Origin: Amphritea atlantica
GTDB taxonomy: Bacteria > Pseudomonadota > Gammaproteobacteria > Pseudomonadales > Balneatricaceae
DNA: 64,000 nt
Direction: 5' to 3'
Assembly (NCBI RefSeq): GCF_018860855.1
Contig: NZ_JAHKQE010000009.1
Coordinates: 62,001 to 126,000 of the forward strand
Shown here: in pieces, positions 57,764 through 64,000 of the stretch
Layout: each line of letters opens with the position of its first letter
Numbering within the stretch: the first letter of the stretch is position 1
Translations under genes and position numbers: made by a program
The notes under the pieces: model-generated
The model's database searches: none
What the model was told of the DNA's origin: nothing
Seen by the model: the letters and a program-made list of their open reading frames with translations, nothing else

Positions 57764-59053
57764 TCAATGAAGCTTCATTTTTGGCTTAACCGTACCGCCA
57801 ATTTTCTGTGCAAAATAGATAGCCGCCGCTTTTAACCACCCATGTATAGCCACCTGATGCATACGGTAAAGCGAGATATACACCAGCCGTGCGATATGCC
57901 CCTCAACAAACATCGTACCATTAGTGAGATTACCCATCAGGCTCCCCACCGTACTATAGCGGCTAAGGTTAACCAGCGAGCCATGATCTTTATAGAGATA
58001 ACTTTGCAGCGGTTTTCCCTGCTCCATCAGCAGAATATTTTTATATACCAACCCGGCCATCTGATGTGCTGACTGCGCCCGAGGTGGCACCCAGCTTCCA
58101 TCCGGTTGCTCGCAGGCACAACAATCGCCGATGACAAAAACAGCATCATCAACAGTGCTTTGCAGACTCGGTTTAACGATGATCTGGCCGTTGCGATTGG
58201 TCTCAAACAGGTCGATGGACTTAATGAAGTCTGGCGCTTTAACCCCCGCCGCCCACACCTGTAGATCCGCTGCAATCAATTGATCATCTTGGGTCATAAA
58301 GCCATCATCGGTGGCCTGAGTCACCCGTACATTTTCATGAATCGTAATACCCAATTCATTGAGTTCTTTCTTCGCTGCCACGGCTATTCGCTGCGGCAAC
58401 GCTGGCAAAATTCGTGGGCCGGCCTCAATTAAATGGATTTTCAATCGCTTAGCCGACATCTCCGGCATGCCGTAAAACTTAAATAGATCGGCCACATGAT
58501 TTAACTCGGCTGCCAACTCAACCCCAGTAGCTCCGCCACCCACAATGGCTAACTGCAACTCGGTATCAGCTGCGCTTTGATTGATCCGCATAAATTGATT
58601 TAACAGTGCACGGTGAAAACGCTCCGCCTGCTGATGGGAATCAAGGAAGTAGCTATGCTCAGCCACACCCGGCGTACCAAAATCATTACTCACACTCCCT
58701 ACCGCCATCACCAGCGTATCAAAGGTGAGCTCTCTTTCTGGCAGTACCTCTTTACCCTCATCATCCTTCAGGGATTCTAAGCGGATACTTTTCGCCACCC
58801 GGTCTAGACCGATCATGGTGCCCAGTTGAAATTCATAATAGTGTGCTGCGCAATGCGCACGATAAACCACGCCATCACTACTCATATCCAATGAACCCGT
58901 TGCGACCTCGTGCAACAGCGGCTTCCAAATATGGCTGCGATTACGATCAACTAAAATAATTCTGGCCCGTTTCTTTTTACCCAGCTTATGACCCAGCCGA
59001 GTAACTAACTCAAGACCGCCTGCCCCGCCTCCGACAACAATTATGGTTTTCAT
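57764..59053 (-). CDS. ndh: Type II NADH dehydrogenase
   Basis: Non-proton-pumping NADH:quinone oxidoreductase, membrane associated. 429 residues. N-terminal FAD site IIVVGGGAGGLELVTRLG, NADH site IVGGGATGVELAAELNH near 170, and FVIGDCCACEQPDGSWVPPRAQSAHQM near 300. A C-terminal amphipathic region (VYISLYRMHQVAIHGWLKAAA) likely holds it to the membrane. Confidence 0.94.
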   Translation of the reverse strand: MKTIIVVGGGAGGLELVTRLGHKLGKKKRARIILVDRNRSHIWKPLLHEVATGSLDMSSDGVVYRAHCAAHYYEFQLGTMIGLDRVAKSIRLESLKDDEGKEVLPERELTFDTLVMAVGSVSNDFGTPGVAEHSYFLDSHQQAERFHRALLNQFMRINQSAADTELQLAIVGGGATGVELAAELNHVADLFKFYGMPEMSAKRLKIHLIEAGPRILPALPQRIAVAAKKELNELGITIHENVRVTQATDDGFMTQDDQLIAADLQVWAAGVKAPDFIKSIDLFETNRNGQIIVKPSLQSTVDDAVFVIGDCCACEQPDGSWVPPRAQSAHQMAGLVYKNILLMEQGKPLQSYLYKDHGSLVNLSRYSTVGSLMGNLTNGTMFVEGHIARLVYISLYRMHQVAIHGWLKAAAIYFAQKIGGTVKPKMKLH

Positions 59054-59254
59054 CTTTAATCCTCAAAAAAGTCAGGTTAGCACTGGCTCACCAGCGCTAA
59101 TCTCACCCATCTGAAAAGACAGCGATAACATCCATACAATACTACTAAGCCACCTATTTAGCATTTTATCTATCGATAAAAGGATGCAGCTAGCCTCTCT
59201 TAAGCCTAACGACCTAAGTCGTAATATCAGGCCAAGTCGCTATTAATTCAACAT

Positions 59255-59290
59255 CACATACGACATCACATACGACATCACATACGACAT
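59255..59290. repeat. 12-bp direct repeat, three copies
   Basis: CACATACGACAT is repeated exactly three times, preceded by a partial AACAT. It lies in non-coding DNA upstream of ndh. Confidence 0.95.
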
Positions 59291-59447
59291 AGTTAAGATC
59301 GACCCTCGACGAAAAACTATTATATATCAGTACAGATCAGCGATGAGCACAGTGGTTAATATCGCGAATACTACAGAAGCTAAGGAGCGCATGAAGAAAG
59401 ACAAACACACAAAATCGTATGTCGTTAGAGGAAAGGTTATTAACATA

Positions 59448-59466
59448 ACGCCCCTTGCGGGGCGCT
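59448..59466 (-). terminator. Terminator of the Roadblock/PAS/PhnD cluster
   Basis: On the minus strand GCGCCCC pairs with GGGGCGT around GCAA, followed by a weak T-rich stretch, 10 bp after the PhnD-like stop. Confidence 0.6.
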
Positions 59467-59475
59467 TAGAAGGGC

Positions 59476-60222
59476 TTAATCGATCAGCGTATCAATTAGA
59501 TCGATCATAAACTCGGTCTGCTCTGCATCCATCGGCTCCCATGACGTGATGCCCATACTCTCCAGCACACCTTTGCCTTTTTCATCATCCTGCATCGTCA
59601 GTAATGCAGTCTGAAGTGCAGGAATATACTCGGCCATTCGCGGCCCCACTAACAAACTGTGGTGCACAACACTGATTTCACTGCCGACTAACACCCGCAT
59701 GCGGGAACGAATTAGCTCAGACAACTCTTCATAGGCATCCTTCAAAAAGAAGCCTACATCGGCATCGCCATTTAAAAGATTTTTAGCCCCCACGACGTAG
59801 CTACTATGCTGTTTGATCTCAACATTGCTGCTATCCAAATCAGCAGACTCCAGCATAATCATCCCCATCGTATGAACATCGGGGTCATCCGTGGTAGCCA
59901 CTCGACAGCCGACAGTTAGATCTTCAACCGAATGAAAATCAGACTCAGCATTCACGGCGATGATGGTTTCGTCAGGTTGACTAGCAGGCTTGGCCACTGC
60001 CTGAAAACCCAGCTCCCTCACCAGCATCGAAGCATCGTAAGGATTCGCATAAATGAGATCAAACTTATCAGCGCGAATATCCTTTCGCTGCGCCTCAAAG
60101 CTATCATAGAGCTCTAGATGGATACCGATATCCAGCGTGCGCTGTAACCAGGTATTAAAAAAATACCATCCTGATATATGATCAGGTGCAAAATCGGGGC
60201 TGACCGAAAGATTGAATGTCAT
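59476..60222 (-). CDS. PhnD-like ligand-binding protein without signal peptide
   Basis: 248 residues from ATG 60222, eight bases after GAGGAG; a GTG at 60231 overlaps the PAS stop and is the alternative. It has the two-lobed fold of phosphonate-type substrate-binding proteins: FDLIYANPYDASMLVREL near 55-72, LTVGCRVATTDDPD near 105, and AKNLLNGDADVGFFLKDAYE near 145-165. Neither start gives a signal or lipobox, so it should stay in the cytoplasm, unlike a transporter subunit. No permease or ATPase is nearby. I infer a small-molecule sensor for the PAS/Roadblock proteins. Confidence 0.8.
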   Translation of the reverse strand: MTFNLSVSPDFAPDHISGWYFFNTWLQRTLDIGIHLELYDSFEAQRKDIRADKFDLIYANPYDASMLVRELGFQAVAKPASQPDETIIAVNAESDFHSVEDLTVGCRVATTDDPDVHTMGMIMLESADLDSSNVEIKQHSSYVVGAKNLLNGDADVGFFLKDAYEELSELIRSRMRVLVGSEISVVHHSLLVGPRMAEYIPALQTALLTMQDDEKGKGVLESMGITSWEPMDAEQTEFMIDLIDTLID

Positions 60223-60227
60223 GGTCT

Positions 60228-60698
60228 TCACTCCTCAGCCAACAGGGTTTTATACAGCACTTCACTCTCTTCGATTTTACGTCGAGAGGGTTTGCGCCGA
60301 ACAGAGGTATAGCCCACCAACTGGCCATTACGAATATTCGGAATAACCGTTGCTTTAACCCAGTAATACGAACCATCTTTACATAGATTTTTAACATAGC
60401 CATTCCACTTTTCACCCCGCCCAATGGTATCCCATAGATCCTTAAAGGCGACCGCTGGCATATCAGGGTGACGTAAAATATAGTGCTTAGCTCCGATCAG
60501 CTCACTTTCACAGTAACCAGACATATCGATAAATGCCTGATTCGCATGGGTAATAACGCCTTGCGGATCAGTACGGGACACAATCAACTTGCCATCAGGA
60601 TAAGGAACCTCCCGATCAACAATCGCTGCCGTGCGTTTGGTACCATCAAAATAAGCAATCTCGACGGTACGCATCTCTCCAGTATCTTGTTCAGACAT
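60228..60698 (-). CDS. Stand-alone Aer-type PAS protein
   Basis: 156 residues from ATG 60698 (GGAAG upstream); a GTG at 60716 is in frame. One PAS domain (about 35-140) close to the E. coli Aer PAS: VSRTDPQGVITHANQAFIDM, RHPDMPAVAFKDLW, KWNGYVKNLCKDGSYYWVKA and VGYTSVRRKPSRRKIEE. Those segments in Aer bind FAD and sense redox or oxygen. There is no HAMP, TM or signalling domain, so it must pass its signal to a partner. Close spacing to the PhnD-like gene implies coupled translation. Confidence 0.88.
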   Translation of the reverse strand: MSEQDTGEMRTVEIAYFDGTKRTAAIVDREVPYPDGKLIVSRTDPQGVITHANQAFIDMSGYCESELIGAKHYILRHPDMPAVAFKDLWDTIGRGEKWNGYVKNLCKDGSYYWVKATVIPNIRNGQLVGYTSVRRKPSRRKIEESEVLYKTLLAEE

Positions 60699-60778
60699 AC
60701 TTCCAGCCTTATTCACTCAGGCACCACTATCATCCTTGAGTGTGGTTTCATCCATTATTCGGTGCCTGAGATTAACCA

Positions 60779-61141
60779 TTAAAGGATCTTGCCGATCGCT
60801 TCTGCCGCGCGTTTAACATCGAGAAAAATCAATCCCAAACGCGCATTAGGCTTCGCTACTACCGTCAATACCGAGTCTTGGTTAGCATGGGTCATCAAAA
60901 TATAACCTTCATCCCCTTTAACCAATACTTGCTCAAGCTCACCCCGGGCAAGTTCTTTTGCCGTGCGCTCGCCCAATGACAACATGGCAGCACTCATCGC
61001 CCCCACTCGGTCTTCATCCATACTCGACGGCAGCAACGCAGCAATCATCAAACCATCTGTCGAGATGACGGCTGACGCTTCAATATCTGCTGAAGTGCCG
61101 TTGAGATCACTCAAAATAGAGGTAAGCATCTCAGAACGCAT
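60779..61141 (-). CDS. Roadblock/LC7 (MglB-like) protein
   Basis: 120 residues, a single Roadblock/LC7 domain: LTSILSDLNGTSADIEASAVISTDGLMIAALLP, DRVGAMSAAMLSLGERTAKEL, and VLTVVAKPNARLGLIFLDVKRAAEAI. Members such as MglB act as GTPase-activating partners of small Ras-like GTPases in cell polarity. No GTPase gene is in the window, so its partner is elsewhere or unknown. Confidence 0.9.
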   Translation of the reverse strand: MRSEMLTSILSDLNGTSADIEASAVISTDGLMIAALLPSSMDEDRVGAMSAAMLSLGERTAKELARGELEQVLVKGDEGYILMTHANQDSVLTVVAKPNARLGLIFLDVKRAAEAIGKIL

Positions 61142-61196
61142 AGAAAAACTCCTTCCGTAAAGGCTTCCGTTATGGAAGCTTATTAAATTCCAATGA

Positions 61197-61877
61197 TTAA
61201 TAATCCAGATAGCGACGCGCTAGGCTCGCTAGAATTTCAGCAAATGCTTGTTGATTAAGCTTAGGCATATCGGAGATCACCAAGGTAAAACGCTGATGCC
61301 CAATATAAACAACCCAACAGCCGACTTGGCTTTGCCCTGCCGCATTCATAACGCCCCAAGAGTCACCGGCCAACCCTAATTCACTCGTCAGAACATGTTT
61401 ATGCCGCTCCTGCAGTGAGAGCAGATCTGCGGCGAGGGCCGCCAATGTTTCAGATTGTTCAACCGAATAGCCCACCGATGACAGACAGAAGCCCTGATCA
61501 TCAGCCAACAAGGCCTTGCCACTATTAGAGACCTGCTCTAACAAGGGCGGCAGAATGTCTTCAAGCGGCCCTCGTTTAATCTCAGGCGGCGTATCAGACA
61601 GCGCGACAAAACCGCGATCGAGTAGCTGTTGAAACAAACCCATTGCTTGTGTTTCATCAAGGTCGGCAAGTTCGGCGACCAATTCGAGCGAATAGAGTAA
61701 TTCAAAATCCGTGGATAGCAGCTGCAACAACATGGCCCGCGCATCATCCGAAGCCGAGTTTAAGGTTGCAAAGTAAGCTCCGCTTGGGGTAATTGCGATA
61801 TAACGAATAGAATCCTGATTATAATCTCCCACCAAAATCTCTCCGACACTGTTAATAATGATTAAAGCCCTTGCCAC
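61197..61877 (-). CDS. Two-domain protein with C-terminal Roadblock-like domain
   Basis: 226 residues, soluble. The N-terminal part (about 1-100) has strands (ALIIINSVGEILVGDYNQDSI) then a helical segment (YSLELVAELADLDETQAMGLFQQLLDRGFV) like a small winged helix. The C-terminal part (about 105-226) resembles a Roadblock/LC7 fold: LEDILPPLLEQVSNSGKALLADDQGFCLSSVG then SETLAALAADLLSLQERH. Assignment of the second domain is by pattern only. Confidence 0.65.
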   Translation of the reverse strand: MARALIIINSVGEILVGDYNQDSIRYIAITPSGAYFATLNSASDDARAMLLQLLSTDFELLYSLELVAELADLDETQAMGLFQQLLDRGFVALSDTPPEIKRGPLEDILPPLLEQVSNSGKALLADDQGFCLSSVGYSVEQSETLAALAADLLSLQERHKHVLTSELGLAGDSWGVMNAAGQSQVGCWVVYIGHQRFTLVISDMPKLNQQAFAEILASLARRYLDY

Positions 61878-61917
61878 CGCTAAACCAACGGTTGCTGTAT
61901 GGGCCTAAAAATAATGG

Positions 61918-63294
61918 TTACTCAAACGCCCCTAACGCATGGGCCGCCGTCATAAAAGCAAAAACATAACGTTGCTGAATTTTGAGCACTTTTACGACTT
62001 CAATCGCTGACAAGCGATGCCGCCCCCACAGACTAGCCATCGTCGCGAGATGAGGAATCGGTAATAGACGCTCAATATCCAATGATTGGCTGAGCTTATA
62101 AGGCTGTTCAGGATTAATAAGACGGTCCAATCGTCCTTTTGATGTCCACAACGCCAGCTTCCAGATCAACTCATCCCTGTTTATGATCGTCGTCTGCGGG
62201 CTAACCACACTCGAAGCATCGGCCTCAAGATCAGGCCGCACGTTCAACGTTAACTCTTGATAACCAAAGCGTGTTAGTGCGAGTGGTATCAAAAGGTCAT
62301 CACTAAAATCAAAGAGAAACTGTTGAGATTCAGGCAGATAAGCTAACGTCCCCGGTAATCCGACAACCTCAACGGGTAAGCGACGTGCTTTAACCTCGTT
62401 TATGACCTCCAGCAAAATAGCCAACAGAGTAGAATCTTTTTTAAAGAACACTCGACGGCGCTGGTCAGGTTCATTTAGATTTATATCGGGCGCGTTACCG
62501 CAGCACTCATATACCATCTGATAGGTTAATTTCGCTTTATTATTAGCCGAAATATCATCCGTTTTTTCATCTTCGATATTATCGTCAAGCGTCGGTGCTG
62601 TTGTCGCTGTTGTTGCTGTTGCTGTTGCTGCTGCTGCTGCTGTTGCTATGGAGGAGGTTTCAGTCTCGGTCGTTGCCGGTATTAATGTTTGATGATCGCT
62701 GCTTGAGGAGGACGCTAAGCTAACGGGTTCATAGTGCTCATCATGGCCGCTAATGCTCGCTTTACTGCTGGTATCATCCTGATTTAATTGAAAACGCTGA
62801 CGTACATCTGCAGAGCTGAGTGCACGATCGCTACTGCTCGCGCGATATTCGGCAATCGCCTGACGTTCAGCGGCTAAACGTTTCTGATACGCTTGAAATG
62901 CTTTTTCACCTTCGCTGCTCACACTCTGACGCAGGCTGTGCTGCTGAGTGTCGGGAGCGAACTGATCGACAGCCTGTTGAATCGCTTTTATCAGTCGCTT
63001 TCCCTCAAGGGGTTTACGCAAGGTGATAAATTCTGAGAACTGCTGCTCAGTGGCGGTTACGGCAACAATTGGGCGCTGACCACGACACTCCTCAATCAAT
63101 GGCTTAACCGTCGGATGCTCCATATCAAAAATGACGACATCAGCGCGATCCGCCGGCACCAGAGCATAGCTCTGCTGATGCTGCATAAAAAACAGCTCTA
63201 TCGCAGTTTTCGATTGCAACTCAAAGCCGACAACACTCAGCTGAAGAACGCTGCTGCCTGTCCGCTTAGCCAATTTGATATGAGATACCCCCAC
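61918..63294 (-). CDS. Pseudo-receiver-like protein with low-complexity linker
   Basis: 458 residues. N-terminal domain (about 1-118) has receiver-like alternation (LQLSVVGFELQSKTAIELFF, VVIFDMEHPTVKPLI, PIVAVTA, EFITLRKPLEGKRLIKAI with a KP pair), but the phosphorylatable aspartate position is uncertain. A Ser/Ala/Thr-rich linker (about 150-245) holds an Ala/Thr stretch from a trinucleotide repeat. The C-terminal domain (about 255-458) is strand-rich then ends in a helical LSAIEVVKVLKIQQRYVFAFM. Function unknown; likely a scaffold or response element of the cluster. Confidence 0.6.
   Translation of the reverse strand: MGVSHIKLAKRTGSSVLQLSVVGFELQSKTAIELFFMQHQQSYALVPADRADVVIFDMEHPTVKPLIEECRGQRPIVAVTATEQQFSEFITLRKPLEGKRLIKAIQQAVDQFAPDTQQHSLRQSVSSEGEKAFQAYQKRLAAERQAIAEYRASSSDRALSSADVRQRFQLNQDDTSSKASISGHDEHYEPVSLASSSSSDHQTLIPATTETETSSIATAAAAATATATTATTAPTLDDNIEDEKTDDISANNKAKLTYQMVYECCGNAPDINLNEPDQRRRVFFKKDSTLLAILLEVINEVKARRLPVEVVGLPGTLAYLPESQQFLFDFSDDLLIPLALTRFGYQELTLNVRPDLEADASSVVSPQTTIINRDELIWKLALWTSKGRLDRLINPEQPYKLSQSLDIERLLPIPHLATMASLWGRHRLSAIEVVKVLKIQQRYVFAFMTAAHALGAFE
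62594..62649. repeat. In-frame trinucleotide repeat coding Ala/Thr
   Basis: On the plus strand GCTGTT and GCT units alternate; on the coding strand these give AAC/AGC-type triplets read as ACA/GCA, i.e. an Ala/Thr run. Length changes would stay in frame, so the linker can vary without loss of the protein. Confidence 0.75.
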
Positions 63295-63334
63295 GACTGC
63301 CCCACTCCGTTAAGCCAGAAATAGAAAATTCAAA

Positions 63335-63787
63335 TTAATGAAGCGAAAAATTACCGTTGCAAAGCACCGACTTCTGTTTATTGAGCTGCAAGAGTTTTCG
63401 TTTCTCACCCTGCCCCAAAATATCGTTAAACACAGAGAGATCCTCTTCACGTAACAGTGACGCTCCCTGCTCTAATAAACGAACTTTCAGGCCCTTACCG
63501 CGCTCATCAAGGGTTATAAACAGATCGATCAACGCACCGATCAGTTCGTCTGCCTCATGACATAAGATAGCAAGATAAACCCTCTGCACCTGATGCCGAA
63601 GGTTATTGGGATTAGCCGCCACTAAACGATTATAGTGATTCAGCAGTATCGACTTGTGAGGCCCGTCATAGATCAACCCTTTACCTTCTAGGGCAACAAA
63701 GAGAGTCTCGATATTCAGGGCATTAGGCCCTTCAAGCTCAGCGTTTAGTTCCCAGCCAGAAACGGCGGCCCAAATAGGTGAATTCAC
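63335..63787 (-). CDS. Unknown protein, first gene of the Roadblock cluster
   Basis: 150 residues, soluble, helical. Segments: ALNIETLFVALEGKGLIYDGPHKSILLNHYNRLVAANP, then RVYLAILCHEADELIGALIDLFITLDERGKGLKVRLLEQG. No family recognised. It is 40 bp before the pseudo-receiver gene on the same strand and is probably the promoter-proximal gene. Confidence 0.65.
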   Translation of the reverse strand: MNSPIWAAVSGWELNAELEGPNALNIETLFVALEGKGLIYDGPHKSILLNHYNRLVAANPNNLRHQVQRVYLAILCHEADELIGALIDLFITLDERGKGLKVRLLEQGASLLREEDLSVFNDILGQGEKRKLLQLNKQKSVLCNGNFSLH

Positions 63788-64000
63788 AAGCCTGTCCTCT
63801 TACTACTTAGATTAATCAGATCCGGATAACGTGCACAACAACCGGACTAACCCGATAGCAAACGATAACGCTAAATGAAACGTGTTAGTAAATGCAGCCA
63901 TCAAAATCTGATTGACTATTGAGGCATGATACATAAATCAATACCCCTTGACTCAGGATAGCGAGGTAACTTTGATCTACATCATGAAGTGAAAATTTCG
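63788..64000. other. Upstream region of the Roadblock cluster, to window end
   Basis: 213 bases with no gene on either strand. It probably contains the cluster promoter on the minus strand. TTGATCTACATCAT (63972-63985) is an FNR-like site with one mismatch, possibly for a plus-strand gene beyond the window. Confidence 0.45.

Larger units (their letters stand above)
59054..59475. other. Intergenic region between ndh and the PhnD-like gene
   Basis: 422 bases with the 12-bp triple repeat, which lies about 200 bp upstream of ndh. A GCGCCCC/GGGGCGT hairpin (59448-59466) ends the minus-strand cluster. No supported gene. Confidence 0.55.

Overview
The window is chromosomal DNA from a marine-type gammaproteobacterium, most like Oceanospirillales or relatives of Pseudomonas. 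The reasons are gene order and gene content. From about 1 to 12 kb the order is lexA-sulA, two small unknown genes, topA, an anchored unknown, uspA, uup and slt. From about 20 to 37 kb it is tusA, rlmM, ccoNOQP, ccoGHIS, a TauE-like gene, hemN, fnr/anr and apt. Both orders recall blocks I know from Pseudomonas (from memory, not searched). A PHA synthase, a monomeric NADP isocitrate dehydrogenase and the LapD/LapG pair fit the same group. I saw no rRNA, tRNA, IS element, prophage or CRISPR array.

Layout. 1-2.3 kb: a divergent SOS module, dinG (cut by the window edge) against lexA-sulA, with three LexA boxes between them. 2.3-13.4 kb: housekeeping genes (topA, uspA, uup, slt, tatD) with small conserved unknowns. 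13.4-20.9 kb: PHA synthase, a MATE exporter with a DUF3080 lipoprotein, then lapG-lapD, the c-di-GMP-controlled periplasmic protease switch for a surface adhesin that is not in the window. 20.9-24.6 kb: proQ, tusA, a gene-poor stretch with an unrecognised exported protein carrying a WCGPCK motif, then rlmM and a hydrolase. 24.6-36 kb: a microaerobic respiration block (cbb3 oxidase structural genes, assembly genes, oxygen-independent haem synthesis and the oxygen sensor FNR) with three perfect FNR boxes. 36-49 kb: ordinary metabolic, transport and repair genes (apt, rdgC, queE, BASS and CDF transporters, yigZ, SulP, a GGDEF protein, gor, xthA, a TrmK-like methylase). 49-59 kb: a LysR gene facing scoAB, then dsbD, a DAHP synthase, icd and ndh.

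59.4-63.8 kb is the least ordinary region. It is a run of six minus-strand genes: an unknown protein, a pseudo-receiver-like protein with a low-complexity linker, a two-domain protein ending in a Roadblock/LC7-like domain, an MglB-type Roadblock protein, a stand-alone Aer-type PAS protein, and a PhnD-like ligand-binding protein with no signal peptide. Nothing in it is a transporter, kinase, chemoreceptor or GTPase. It looks like a cytoplasmic sensory or polarity module whose output lies elsewhere. This is my main candidate for an undescribed system.

How the genes work together: FNR made at 35-36 kb probably drives hemN and the cco genes through the boxes described, giving haem and a high-affinity oxidase when oxygen is low. 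LexA controls dinG and sulA. PhaC, ScoAB and monomeric IDH fit a cell that stores and re-uses C4 acyl units.
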